Below the pieces are notes generated by a model, which ran no database searches, had not been told where the DNA came from, and was given only the letters and a program-made list of their open reading frames with translations. Positions 8,239 through 16,525 of a DNA stretch of 64,000 nt are shown piece by piece. The position numbers and the translations under genes are program-made. The stretch lies in the NCBI RefSeq assembly GCF_001941625.1, contig NZ_CP016076.1:1984001-2048000 (forward strand). Reading direction: 5' to 3'. Each line of letters starts with the position of its first letter. Position 1 is the stretch's first letter. Source of the stretch: Actinoalloteichus fjordicus. GTDB lineage: Bacteria > Actinomycetota > Actinomycetes > Mycobacteriales > Pseudonocardiaceae.

Positions 8239-9752
8239 TGGGCATCGCGACCGGCTGGGGCGTTGCGCTGATCGGGGTCGACGGCGTGCCCGTCGAGATC
8301 GAGGCCGACGTCGGCGCCGGAGTGCCCGATGTGAAACTGCTCGGCCGCCCCGACACCGTGGTCAACGAGTCGAAGGACCGCATCAAGGCTGCTCTGCGCA
8401 ACAGCGGCGAGAGCTGGCCCCGGTCCAGGGTCACGCTCGGCATGTCGCCTGCCGGGCTGCAGAAATGCGGTGCGGGCTACGACCTGGCCCTGGCCTGCGT
8501 CGTCCTCGCGGCCGCCGGGGTGATCCCTGCCGTTCGGCTGCCGGGGATGCTCCTGCTGGGCGAACTCGCGCTGGACGGTCGGCTGCGCGCGGTCCGGGGC
8601 GTACTGCCCGCCCTTCTCGCGGCCCGTAAGGCCGGTCTCCGGGAGGCGGTGGTGCCCGAGGCTGCGCTGCCGGAGGCGGCGCTGGTCGAGGGCGTGGTCT
8701 CGCGAGGCGCCCGGCGCCTGATCGACGTGATCCGATGGCTCAGAGGGGAGGCCGACGACCTGATCACCATGACCGAGCCCGAGTCGCCCGCGCGTAGGCC
8801 TGCAGGCGATCTGGCCGACGTCGTGGGGCAGCCGGAGGCCCGTTGGGCCTTGGAGGTGGCGGCCGCAGGCGGCCATCACCTCCTGATGGTCGGGCCGCCG
8901 GGCACCGGGAAGACGATGCTCGCCCAACGACTTGCAGGGCTGCTGCCGGAGCTGTCCAGGGAGGAGGCGATCGAGGTCGCCATGATCCGGTCGGTGGCGG
9001 GACTGCTCGCCGCCGACGCACCCTTGTCTCGATACCCGCCGTTCGTCGCGCCGCACCATTCGATCTCGTTGGCCGCCCTGGTCGGCGGTGGTGCAGGCAT
9101 GGCGAGGCCGGGCGCGGTGAGTTCGGCGCATCGAGGCGTCCTGCTCGCGGACGAGGCCTGCGAGTTCGGTGCGAAGCATCTCGACGCCCTGCGAACCGCG
9201 CTGGAGGACGGCGAGGTGCGGATCGCCCGCAGTCTGGGCGTGGCCAGGTTTCCCGCCCGCTGCCAGCTCGTGCTGGCGACGAATCCGTGTCCTTGCGCTC
9301 CGCCGAGAGACCTCGACTGCGTGTGCTCCGCAGTGAGCAGGCGTCGCTATTTCGGCAGGTTGTCCGGGCCCCTGCTGGACCGCGTCGATCTTCGGGTGCG
9401 GATGCGTCCGGTCACCGGACTGACCGTTCGCCCCGGACACGAGCCGGAGTCGACGGAGGTGGTCCGGGAACGGGTTCGGTTGGCACGACTGCGGGCCGCC
9501 AGACGCTGGGCCGAGCACGGCTGGCGTTGCAACGCGGAGGCTCCCGGTCCCGCGCTGCGCCGCGACTTTCCGCTTCCCCGCGACGCGCTGGAGATCCTTG
9601 ATCGAGGGCTCACCATCGGCGCGATGACGGCCCGAGGCGCCGACCGCTGTCTGCGAGTGGCCTGGACGCTCAGCGATCTCGCAGGCGCGGAGCAGCCGGA
9701 CTCCTCGCATGTGGCCGCGGCACTGGAGTTCCGCGATCGGCTTGCGTCATGA
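8238..9752 (+). CDS. comM: ComM/YifB family Mg-chelatase-like AAA+ ATPase
   Basis: 504 residues from ATG 8238 (a GTG just before, at 8235, is an alternative). It has an N-terminal Lon-like ChlI domain, a central AAA+ domain with Walker A GPPGTGKTM near residue 218, and the family cysteine cluster CPCAPPRDLDCVCS near 352. Despite the chelatase name, the characterised homologue ComM is a branch-migration helicase that helps integrate transforming DNA, which fits its position between yraN and dprA. The stop overlaps the dprA ATG. Confidence 0.93.
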   Translation: MGIATGWGVALIGVDGVPVEIEADVGAGVPDVKLLGRPDTVVNESKDRIKAALRNSGESWPRSRVTLGMSPAGLQKCGAGYDLALACVVLAAAGVIPAVRLPGMLLLGELALDGRLRAVRGVLPALLAARKAGLREAVVPEAALPEAALVEGVVSRGARRLIDVIRWLRGEADDLITMTEPESPARRPAGDLADVVGQPEARWALEVAAAGGHHLLMVGPPGTGKTMLAQRLAGLLPELSREEAIEVAMIRSVAGLLAADAPLSRYPPFVAPHHSISLAALVGGGAGMARPGAVSSAHRGVLLADEACEFGAKHLDALRTALEDGEVRIARSLGVARFPARCQLVLATNPCPCAPPRDLDCVCSAVSRRRYFGRLSGPLLDRVDLRVRMRPVTGLTVRPGHEPESTEVVRERVRLARLRAARRWAEHGWRCNAEAPGPALRRDFPLPRDALEILDRGLTIGAMTARGADRCLRVAWTLSDLAGAEQPDSSHVAAALEFRDRLAS

Positions 9753-10906
9753 CGCCCGGCGAGCTGTCCCTGTTGCTGGCCAGGGCATACCTGTTGCGAG
9801 TGGCGGAACCGCCTGCACCGGCACTCACCAGGTTCGTGGTCGAGCACGGCGCGGAAAGAGCGGCCGAGGCGGTACGCGGCGGACGGGTGCCAGGAGACGT
9901 TGCGAAGGAGGTTGCTGCGAGAAACGATCTGCGGCTCGCCGAACAGGATCTTCAAACGGGCCATGCGATGGGTGCTCGACTGCTCGTTCCGGAACACGAG
10001 CAATGGCCGAGACAGCGGTTCGCCGACTTCGAACACGCGGCGCAGAACGGAGTCCAGAATGCGGCTCCGCCGTTGGCGTTGTGGGTTCGAGGCTCGCCGA
10101 GACTGGCCGAGTCGACCGCCTCGGCGGTCTCCGTGGTGGGCTCCCGAGCCGCCTCGGGGTACGGAGAGCAGTTGGCGGCCGAGTTCGGTCACGGCCTGGT
10201 CGGGCGGGGATTCACCGTCGTCTCCGGTGCCGCGTACGGCATCGACGGGGCGGCGCATCGCGGTGCACTCGCGGGAGGCGGAACCACCGTCGCGGTCTTG
10301 GCCTGCGGGCTCGACGTGGGGTATCCGGCCGGGCACACCAGCCTGCTCCGGGCGGTCGAATCGGGGGACGGTGCGGTGCTCAGCGAGTACCCGCCGGGTA
10401 CTCCGCCCGCTCGCCATCGGTTCCTCGTCCGCAACCGACTCATCGCGGCTCTGTCCGCAGGGACCGTCGTCGTGGAGGCCGGACGACGCAGCGGCGCAAG
10501 GAACACGGCGGGGATCGCAGGCGGTCTCGGTCGAGTGGTGATGGCGGTGCCCGGCCCGGTCACCTCGGCGCTCTCCGCAGGCTGTCACGAACTGCTGCGG
10601 GACGGCGAGGCCCTGTTGGTGACCAGCACGGCGGAGATCGCGGAGGCGGCCGGGCCGATGGGCGACCACCTGATCTCGCCTGGCGATCGGCCCAGCCGAG
10701 ACACCGACGGACTAGGAGAGGAGGAGTTGCGCGTCTTCGAGGCGCTGGATCTCCGGAAGGGGGCGGCGGCGGACGAGGTGTCCGTCAGGTCGGGAGTCGA
10801 GCTCGCCAGTGTCCGGGCAATCCTGCCGGTCCTGGAGTTCGCGGGGCTGGCCGCGCGAGGCGAGTACGGCTGGACGAGACGACGGAGGCGATCGGGACGA
10901 TCTTGA
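9749..10906 (+). CDS. dprA: DNA-processing protein DprA
   Basis: 385 residues. DprA binds incoming single-stranded DNA and loads RecA during transformation or recombination. The Rossmann-like core shows VVSGAAYGIDGAAHRGAL, SEYPPGTPP, FLVRNRLIAALS and SGARNTAGIAGGLGR, all typical. An N-terminal SAM-like segment and a C-terminal winged-helix-like segment (about residues 320-380) flank the core. ATGA overlap with comM shows coupling. Ends just before a strong hairpin. Confidence 0.94.
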   Translation: MTPGELSLLLARAYLLRVAEPPAPALTRFVVEHGAERAAEAVRGGRVPGDVAKEVAARNDLRLAEQDLQTGHAMGARLLVPEHEQWPRQRFADFEHAAQNGVQNAAPPLALWVRGSPRLAESTASAVSVVGSRAASGYGEQLAAEFGHGLVGRGFTVVSGAAYGIDGAAHRGALAGGGTTVAVLACGLDVGYPAGHTSLLRAVESGDGAVLSEYPPGTPPARHRFLVRNRLIAALSAGTVVVEAGRRSGARNTAGIAGGLGRVVMAVPGPVTSALSAGCHELLRDGEALLVTSTAEIAEAAGPMGDHLISPGDRPSRDTDGLGEEELRVFEALDLRKGAAADEVSVRSGVELASVRAILPVLEFAGLAARGEYGWTRRRRRSGRS

Positions 10907-10935
10907 CGACGGACCTGCGGTGACTGAGCAGCGCA

Positions 10936-10970
10936 GTGGATCGAGGCGGGCGCGCGCCGCCTCGATCCAC
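10936..10970 (+). terminator. Hairpin terminator after dprA
   Basis: A perfect 13-bp inverted repeat (GTGGATCGAGGCG and complement) with a 9-nt GC loop, 29 nt beyond the dprA stop. It separates the comM-dprA transcript from xerC-whiG. Confidence 0.75.
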
Positions 10971-11048
10971 CGTCTCCCACCCGAAAGAAGACACGCCCGA
11001 GACCAAATCAATCTTGACGTGGCTGCGTTCGCCGCGCAGCGTTGTGGC

Positions 11049-12020
11049 ATGACGGAGCCGACCGCGCAGGACTCTCCACGTGGGGACTCGCGATCGACGG
11101 TGACCGAGCTGCCTGCCGATCTCGAGCGCCTGTGCGTCGATTTCGTCCGGCATCTGCGATTGGAACGGAACCTGTCGGAGCACACGGTGCGGGCCTATCG
11201 CGGCGACGTGACGAGCCTGCTCGGCCACGTGGTGGACTGCGGTGGTGTCGAGGCGACGGCGGTGGACCTTCGGATGCTGCGGTCCTGGCTGGCGATGCAG
11301 CACGGTGCCGGGGCGAGCCGTGCCACTCTGGCGAGACGGGCCGCCTCGGCGCGAGCCCTGACGTCCTGGGCGCATACGGCGGGGCGGATCGCGCACGACC
11401 CCGGACCGCGACTGTCAGCGCCTTCGCCGCGTCGACGGCTGCCCGTGGTCCTGCGGCCCGCCGACGCCGAGGTGGCATTGGGCGCCGCTGGTGCGGGGGC
11501 TGCGCAGGCCGACCCCGTTGCGCTGCGTGATCACGCGGTGGTGGAGGTGCTGTACGCAACCGGGGTAAGGGTGGCGGAGTTGTGCGGCCTCGATCTTGAC
11601 GACGTCGATCGGCAGGCCCGCCTGTTGAGGGTGTCAGGCAAGGGCGGCCGCGAACGCGTCGTGCCCTTCGGCCTGCCAGCCGATCGGGCGCTGGAGGCGT
11701 GGTTGTCCTCGGGCCGAGGACACCTGCTCACATCGGCGTCATCTGCGGCGTTGTTCCTGGGTGCCCGTGGCGGGAGGATCAATCAGAGATCCGTTCGGCG
11801 CGTGGTGCACGAGGTGCTGCGGGCGACGCCGGGCGTGCCGGACACCGGCCCGCACGGGCTTCGGCACTCTGCGGCGACGCATCTGTTGGAGGGCGGAGCC
11901 GACCTCCGCAGCGTTCAGGAGTTGCTTGGTCACGCTACGCTCTCAACTACCCAGTTCTACACCCATGTCACCGTCGAACGGCTGAAGGCGATCCATGACC
12001 GAACCCACCCCCGTTCCTGA
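11049..12020 (+). CDS. xerC: Tyrosine recombinase, XerC/XerD family
   Basis: 323 residues. The N-terminal SAM-like core-binding domain (about residues 16-105) is followed by the catalytic domain with every active-site residue: Arg in TGVRVAELCGL, Lys in SGKGGRER, His-x-x-Arg in HGLRHSAATH, His in LLGHATLSTT and the nucleophile Tyr in TQFYTHV. Length and context (between dprA and whiG, as in related actinobacteria) fit the chromosomal dimer-resolution recombinase and not a phage integrase. The ATG is preceded only by weak ribosome-site sequence. The final 26 nt overlap the whiG start. Confidence 0.9.
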   Translation: MTEPTAQDSPRGDSRSTVTELPADLERLCVDFVRHLRLERNLSEHTVRAYRGDVTSLLGHVVDCGGVEATAVDLRMLRSWLAMQHGAGASRATLARRAASARALTSWAHTAGRIAHDPGPRLSAPSPRRRLPVVLRPADAEVALGAAGAGAAQADPVALRDHAVVEVLYATGVRVAELCGLDLDDVDRQARLLRVSGKGGRERVVPFGLPADRALEAWLSSGRGHLLTSASSAALFLGARGGRINQRSVRRVVHEVLRATPGVPDTGPHGLRHSAATHLLEGGADLRSVQELLGHATLSTTQFYTHVTVERLKAIHDRTHPRS

Positions 12021-12972
12021 CGATGCCGGGGGAGGTTCCCGTACTGCCACCGTGCGCCAGGATGAGCGACGCGCGAGCGGAACCGATGTCGTGAGAGGCA
12101 CCGGTTCGGGTAGACCAGGGACAGCTCCGGTGGGCGGCCCGCAGACACGCGATGCCGCAGGTCCACGACAGCGCGTGCCGTCGACCGCCAGGTCGGATGC
12201 GGCGGAACGCAGTGCCGATGTCGAGGCGGGCATCGTCGCCCTGTGGCGGGCCTATGGCGGCCAGCGTCAACGTGTGCTGCGTGATCGCCTGGTGCTGCAC
12301 TATGCCCCGCTGGTCAAGTATGTGGCGGGCCGAGTCGGCACCGGGCTCCCGTCCCACGTCGACGTGGCCGACCTGATCCAGTCCGGCATCTTCGGCCTGG
12401 TCGATGCCATCGAGAAGTTCGAACCAGAGCGTGGACTGAAGTTCGAGACCTACGCGATGCAGCGGATCAGGGGTGCGATCCTGGACGACCTCAGAGCCCA
12501 GGATTGGGTGCCCCGGTCGGTTCGTAGCCGCGCTCGCGACGTGGAGCGGGCGATCGAGCGGCTGGAAGGCAAACTGCAGCGCACCGCGAGCGATCCCGAG
12601 CTGGCCACGGAACTAGGGATCGACGTCGGGGAGCTGCGCGATCTGTTCGCTCAGCTCCAACTCACCAGTGTCGTCGCGTTGGACGAGCTGATCGCGGCAG
12701 GCCGGGGCTCCGCCTCTCTCGCGGAGACTCTGCCCGACGAACGGGCCGAGGACCCGGTGGCGAACCTGGTCGATCGGGACAGCAGGCGACAGTTGGCCGA
12801 AGCCATCGCCCAGCTTGCCGAACGGGACCGTGTCGTCGTGACCCTCTACTACTTCGAGAACCTGACCTTGGCCGAGATCGGCAGGGTCCTGGGGGTGACC
12901 GAGTCACGGGTCTGCCAGTTGCACACCCGAGCGGTGCTGCGGCTGCGAGCCAAGCTCGCCGAACAGGTCTAG
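11995..12972 (+). CDS. whiG: RNA polymerase sigma factor WhiG/FliA family
   Basis: 325 residues. A polar, non-conserved N-terminal leader of about 80 residues precedes sigma region 2 (DLIQSGIFGLVDAIEKFEPE and KFETYAMQRIRGAILDDLR), region 3 (ELATELGIDVGELRDL) and region 4 helix-turn-helix (LTLAEIGRVLGVTESRVCQL). In streptomycetes WhiG commits aerial hyphae to sporulation; in motile actinobacteria the same family runs flagellar genes. Which applies here cannot be decided from the window. The ATG lies inside xerC, so expression is probably coupled, though translation could also begin further in. Confidence 0.92.
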   Translation: MTEPTPVPDDAGGGSRTATVRQDERRASGTDVVRGTGSGRPGTAPVGGPQTRDAAGPRQRVPSTARSDAAERSADVEAGIVALWRAYGGQRQRVLRDRLVLHYAPLVKYVAGRVGTGLPSHVDVADLIQSGIFGLVDAIEKFEPERGLKFETYAMQRIRGAILDDLRAQDWVPRSVRSRARDVERAIERLEGKLQRTASDPELATELGIDVGELRDLFAQLQLTSVVALDELIAAGRGSASLAETLPDERAEDPVANLVDRDSRRQLAEAIAQLAERDRVVVTLYYFENLTLAEIGRVLGVTESRVCQLHTRAVLRLRAKLAEQV

Positions 12973-13020
12973 TCAGGTCCCACCGGCCACCAGCCACCGG
13001 CCGAGCGGTCCACTCCCACT

Positions 13021-13076
13021 GGCCGAGCGGCCGAGCGGCCGAGCGGCCGAGCGGCCGAGGGCTGAGCGGCTGAGCG
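13021..13076. repeat. 8-bp tandem repeat, unit GGCCGAGC
   Basis: Four perfect copies from 13021 to 13052, one variant, then degenerate GGCTGAGC copies to about 13076. A further partial copy lies just upstream near 13000. Confidence 0.85.
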
Positions 13077-13155
13077 GTCGCGTGGCTGGAGGGACCGGCA
13101 GACTGCGCTGGCAACGACAGCTGACACGTCACATGACGATGTCCTGCTCGATCTG

Positions 13156-13218
13156 CTCCTGGGCCTCCTGGGCCTCCTGGGCCTCCTGGGCCTCCTGGGC
13201 CTCCTGGACCTCCTGGGC
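13156..13218. repeat. 9-bp tandem repeat, unit CTCCTGGGC
   Basis: Seven contiguous copies; the sixth is CTCCTGGAC, the others perfect. The period is a multiple of three, so frames stay open (WAS on the plus strand, QEA on the minus). Confidence 0.9.
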
Positions 13219-13358
13219 AACCCAAGGTCTCGCGTCCGGGCCCGAATCCGGGCAGTGTCTCGTCGGTTCCAAAGTTGGGGGCTGGGCCGAAGGCGTGTGT
13301 CTTTCAGGGGGCTGGTGCGTGGCTGCGGTGGGAATCGGTGCGGCTGTCTGTTCCGACC

Positions 13359-13406
13359 GTGTCGGTGTGTCGGTGTTCCGCTTGTGTCGGTGTGTCGGTG
13401 TGTCGC
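13359..13406. repeat. Short GTGTCGGT-type tandem repeat
   Basis: Imperfect array of GTGTCG/GTGTGTCG units, interrupted once by TTCCGCTT. Confidence 0.7.
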
Positions 13407-13446
13407 TCTGACGTGTGCGAACTCGTGCCACCGCATTGCCCGCCGC

Positions 13447-14181
13447 TCACCACGGCAGCAGCCGCAGTCTCAGGCGACCGAGCAGCGTGAGCGGATCGAC
13501 GTAGACGCCGTCGCGCCGGGCGCCCCAGTGCAGGCAGGCCTCCGAGGTGCAGCCGGGATGTCCCCTCATCGCCTCGCCGATCGGCTGACCTGCGGATACC
13601 CGGTCTCCGGTCGAGAGCATCGATTCCACCGGCTCATAGGTCGTGATCAGTCCGGCCGCGTGCTGGATCGACACCACGGGCCTGCCCGCCACCGGGCCTG
13701 CGTGACGCACCGTGCCCGCTCCGGCTGCATGAACCAGTTCACCGGGCGAGACGAACAGGTCGACGCCACGGTGGCCGGGGCCGTAGGGGTGAGGCGGCGG
13801 ATCGAACGCACGCACCACCGTCAAGACGGTCTTCAACGGCGAGACGAAGGGCTCCTGGCCATCCGCCTGCGCGACCTGTTGACGCCCCAGGCTGGTCGGC
13901 ATCGGCGCCGCCACGGGCGCGGGCAGCGCCAACACCAGGATCAGCCCGGCCCAGACGCCCCTCCACAACAGCCCGCGATGACAGCCCGCCTGTCCACGTC
14001 GATCATGCTTCCCGAGACCGCCGAGACCGCCGAGACCGCCGAGACCGCCGAGACCGCCGAGACCGCCGAGACCGCCGAGACCGCCGAGACCGCCGAGACC
14101 GCCGAGACCGCCGAGACCGCCGAGACGACGCGGACGGCGTCGCCGATGGCGGTCGACAGGCCTGACGGCTGATTTGGACAT
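13447..14181 (-). CDS. Secreted M23-family metallopeptidase with an N-terminal (Gly-Gly-Leu)12 tract
   Basis: 244 residues from ATG 14181 (MSKSAVRPVDRHRRRR). Domains in order: a basic segment, twelve GGL repeats (about residues 21-56), a signal-anchor helix (GVWAGLILVLALPAPVAAP), a linker, then a LytM/M23 peptidase domain (PYGPGHRGVDLFVSPGE, then HWGARRDGVYVDP). Zinc ligands of the H-x3-D type are visible in HRGVD, with a second histidine in HWG, so the enzyme may be active on cell-wall cross-bridges. An M23 gene beside rpsB is common in actinobacteria; the repeat before the signal sequence is not. A start after the repeat is possible, but no good ATG or ribosome site is there. Confidence 0.85.
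   Translation of the reverse strand: MSKSAVRPVDRHRRRRPRRLGGLGGLGGLGGLGGLGGLGGLGGLGGLGGLGGLGGLGKHDRRGQAGCHRGLLWRGVWAGLILVLALPAPVAAPMPTSLGRQQVAQADGQEPFVSPLKTVLTVVRAFDPPPHPYGPGHRGVDLFVSPGELVHAAGAGTVRHAGPVAGRPVVSIQHAAGLITTYEPVESMLSTGDRVSAGQPIGEAMRGHPGCTSEACLHWGARRDGVYVDPLTLLGRLRLRLLPW
14014..14126. repeat. 9-bp tandem repeat, unit GAGACCGCC, inside the M23 peptidase gene
   Basis: Twelve perfect copies (14014-14121) plus a partial copy. On the minus strand each unit encodes Gly-Gly-Leu. All six frames stay open through it. Perfect identity between copies suggests recent slippage or expansion. Confidence 0.95.
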
Positions 14182-14235
14182 GCGACACACGCTGCCCGCC
14201 GTGCCTGGTGACGCGCCAATGCGATCGCACGAGCC

Positions 14236-14261
14236 TGTGGACAACTCGGCGTTGTGGACAA
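14236..14261 (-). promoter_or_regulatory. Pair of DnaA boxes between the M23 gene and rpsB
   Basis: TGTGGACAA at 14236-14244 and again at 14253-14261, which is TTGTCCACA twice on the minus strand, 17 bp apart. Both are perfect matches to the actinobacterial DnaA box. Confidence 0.55.
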
Positions 14262-14308
14262 CCTCGTGTGCATGGTCAGCCGCCCTCGGGGTCTTCGGGG
14301 GAGGGACG

Positions 14309-14314
14309 TATACT
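14309..14314 (+). promoter_or_regulatory. Candidate -10 element (TATACT) of the rpsB-tsf promoter
   Basis: TATACT is close to the consensus TATAAT and is the only A/T-rich hexamer in the divergent region. The -35 is not obvious. Transcription would begin near 14321. Confidence 0.5.
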
Positions 14315-14544
14315 GATGGGTGCGGCCAGTTTGTCTTCAGGCCGACTTCACAGTGCTGACGCATGCCTGATCGTCTGCGGACGACCAGGCAAGGGCGCCC
14401 GGTGGTCCTGACGCGGTTCTCTTCGCCGTGCGGGTCCGGGTGGTTCGCGTGGCACCAGGGCGGCGGGCCACCCGGTCCGTCGCGACAACCGACAGTGCGT
14501 GCAGGCCGAGTCCAGCACGCCGACCATACGAGGTGGAACCGGCT

Positions 14545-15405
14545 ATGGCCGTCGTCACCATGAAACAGCTGCTCGACAGCGGCGTTCACTTCGGACACCA
14601 GACTCGTCGGTGGAACCCGAAGATGAAGCGCTACATCTTCACCGAGCGCAACGGCATCTACATCATCGACCTCCAGCAGACGCTGTCCTACATCAACCGG
14701 GCCTTCGAGTTCATCAGGGAGACCGTCGCGCACGGCGGTTCGATCCTGTTCGTCGGCACGAAGAAGCAGGCGCAGGAGGCGATCTCCGAGCAGGCACTGC
14801 GCGTGGGGATGCCGTTCGTCAACCAGCGCTGGCTGGGCGGGATGCTCACCAACTTCACCACCGTGCACAAGCGCCTCCAGCGTCTCAAGGAGCTGGAGTC
14901 GATGGAGCAGACCGGTGGCTTCCAGGGTCGCACCAAGAAAGAGATCTTGATGCTGACCCGTGAGAAGGACAAGCTGGCGCGCACGCTCGGCGGTATTCGC
15001 GACATGGCGAAGGTGCCCAGTGCGGTGTGGATCGTGGACACCAAGAAGGAGCACATCGCCGTCGGCGAGGCCCGCAAGCTGGGCATCCCGGTCGTCGCGA
15101 TCCTGGACACCAACTGCGACCCCGACGAGGTCGACTACCCGATTCCGGGTAACGACGACGCGATTCGCTCCGCCGCTCTGCTGACCCGTGTGGTGGCCGA
15201 CGGCGTCGCGGAGGGTCTGATGACTCGCTCCGGTCGCAACAACAGCGCGCCCGAGGGCGAGGACAAGCCGCAGCCGGGCGCGACCGACGAGCCGCTCGCC
15301 GAGTGGGAGAAGGAGCTGCTCACGGGCGCCGAGGCCGAGAAGCCCCAGGCCGAGGCGACCGAGCAGCCTGCCGAGCAGCCTGCCGAGCAGCCCGCCCAGG
15401 CCTGA
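14545..15405 (+). CDS. rpsB: 30S ribosomal protein S2
   Basis: 286 residues beginning [20 protein letters not shown], the universal S2 start, with a GAGGTGG ribosome site. The core ([59 protein letters not shown]) is fully conserved. The C-terminus ends in an actinobacterial acidic tail with a triple AEQP repeat. S2 assembles on the 30S subunit and usually represses its own operon. Confidence 0.98.
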   Translation: MAVVTMKQLLDSGVHFGHQTRRWNPKMKRYIFTERNGIYIIDLQQTLSYINRAFEFIRETVAHGGSILFVGTKKQAQEAISEQALRVGMPFVNQRWLGGMLTNFTTVHKRLQRLKELESMEQTGGFQGRTKKEILMLTREKDKLARTLGGIRDMAKVPSAVWIVDTKKEHIAVGEARKLGIPVVAILDTNCDPDEVDYPIPGNDDAIRSAALLTRVVADGVAEGLMTRSGRNNSAPEGEDKPQPGATDEPLAEWEKELLTGAEAEKPQAEATEQPAEQPAEQPAQA

Positions 15406-15487
15406 GTCCCGGCCTTCGATCCCGCCGCCGGTTGACTGCGGACGGGATCACGGCAGGCCTTCCAGGACTGCGGACGACCTCCCGACA

Positions 15488-15524
15488 ACCGCGCGGGCGG
15501 GCCCACCGGGCCCGCCCGCGCGGT
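15488..15524 (+). terminator. Strong hairpin between rpsB and tsf
   Basis: A perfect 17-bp GC-only stem (ACCGCGCGGGCGGGCCC and complement) with a 3-nt loop, 82 nt after rpsB. It may terminate or attenuate, making tsf less abundant than rpsB. Confidence 0.8.
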
Positions 15525-15624
15525 GCGGGATCGGGGCGCCTCGGCTGTGCGGCCGGTGCCCTGTCTTTGCCCCTGGCGCGACTTCGCCGCGCAACAACAG
15601 ACATGTAAGGATTGACGACGCACC

Positions 15625-16443
15625 ATGGCGAATTACACGGCGGCTGATGTCAAGCGTCTCCGCGAGTTGACCGGCTCCGGGATGATGGACTGCAAAAAGG
15701 CCCTGGAGCAGACCGACGGCGACATGGACAAGGCCGTCGAGATCCTGCGCATCAAGGGCGCCAAGGACGTCGGCAAGCGTGCCGAGCGCGTCACGGCCAA
15801 CGGCCTGGTCGCGGCGGACGGCGGCGTCCTGCTCGAACTGAACTGCGAGACGGACTTCGTCGCGAAGACCGCCGCCTTCGAGGAGCTGGCCGCGCAGATC
15901 GTCGCCGCCGCCAAGGCGAGCTCGGCAGGCGACGTCGCGGCGCTCAAGGCGGCTCCGATCGCCGACGGCAGGACCGTCGACGAGCTGGTCCAGGAGCAGT
16001 CGGCCAAGATCGGCGAGAAGCTCGAGATCCGCCGCGTGGTCTGCTTCGACGGCCCGGTCTCGGTCTACCTGCACCGCCGTTCCTCCGACCTGCCGCCCGC
16101 AGTGGGTGTGCTGGTGGAGTTCGAGGGTGGCAGTGAGCAGGCCGCTCGTGGCATCGCGATGCAGATCGCCGCGCTGCACCCCCGCTACGTCACCCGTGAC
16201 GAGGTGCCCGCCGACATCGTCGAGAACGAGCGTCGGATCGCCGAGCAGACGGCCCGCGAGGAGAACAAGCCCGAGGCCGCGCTCAGCCGGATCGTCGAGG
16301 GCAGGCTCAACGGGTTCTTCAAGGACGTCGTCCTTGTCGACCAGCCTTCGGTGCAGGACTCCAAGAAGCAGGTCAAGGCGCTGCTCAGCGATGCAGGCAT
16401 GACCGTGAAGCGTTTCGCGCGCTTCGAGGTCGGCCAGGCCTGA
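15625..16443 (+). CDS. tsf: Translation elongation factor Ts
   Basis: 272 residues, the usual length. EF-Ts exchanges GDP for GTP on EF-Tu. Visible are the N-terminal UBA-like domain ([20 protein letters not shown]), the EF-Tu contact LNCETDFVA and the C-terminal core. Starts at ATG in ACCATGGCG; an AGGATTG-like ribosome site lies upstream. Located between rpsB and pyrH as in most bacteria. Confidence 0.98.
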   Translation: MANYTAADVKRLRELTGSGMMDCKKALEQTDGDMDKAVEILRIKGAKDVGKRAERVTANGLVAADGGVLLELNCETDFVAKTAAFEELAAQIVAAAKASSAGDVAALKAAPIADGRTVDELVQEQSAKIGEKLEIRRVVCFDGPVSVYLHRRSSDLPPAVGVLVEFEGGSEQAARGIAMQIAALHPRYVTRDEVPADIVENERRIAEQTAREENKPEAALSRIVEGRLNGFFKDVVLVDQPSVQDSKKQVKALLSDAGMTVKRFARFEVGQA

Positions 16444-16454
16444 GAGGTCCCCGC

Positions 16455-16493
16455 GCGCCCTGTCCTCCGCCGTCACGGCGGAGGACAGGGCGC
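16455..16493 (+). terminator. Hairpin terminator between tsf and pyrH
   Basis: A perfect 18-bp stem (GCGCCCTGTCCTCCGCCG and complement) with a 3-nt loop, 11 nt beyond the tsf stop. Confidence 0.85.
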
Positions 16494-16525
16494 TGGCTGT
16501 CAGTCAGGCTCATGGAGGAGAACCG

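Larger units (their letters stand above)
12973..13446. other. Repeat-rich gene-free stretch between whiG and the M23 peptidase gene
   Basis: No convincing gene. The two flanking genes converge here. The 474 bp hold three different short tandem arrays (listed separately). A minus-strand reading frame at 13129-13431 exists only because the 9-bp array has no stops. Confidence 0.7.
14182..14544 (+). other. Divergent intergenic region and rpsB 5' leader
   Basis: No gene. It contains a DnaA-box pair, a good -10 element and then about 225 nt that would be the untranslated leader of rpsB. Long rpsB leaders in other bacteria carry S2 autoregulatory structures; I cannot identify one here by eye. Confidence 0.6.

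Noticed and set aside
13129-13431. Minus-strand ORF of 100 residues ending in repeated QEA
   Set aside because: It exists because the 9-bp array has no stops; no ribosome site, no conserved sequence, and most of the rest is Thr/His/Pro-rich nonsense from another repeat.
13156-14126. CRISPR array
   Set aside because: Units are 8-9 bp, directly abutting, with no spacers and no cas genes.
7742-14261. Replication origin
   Set aside because: Only two DnaA-box pairs, no A/T-rich unwinding element and no dnaA, dnaN, rpmH or gyrB nearby.
14182-15054. Extension of the M23 reading frame upstream, antisense to rpsB
   Set aside because: The frame is open by G+C bias only; the rpsB strand has conserved protein, and ATG 14181 begins a sensible basic-repeat-signal protein.
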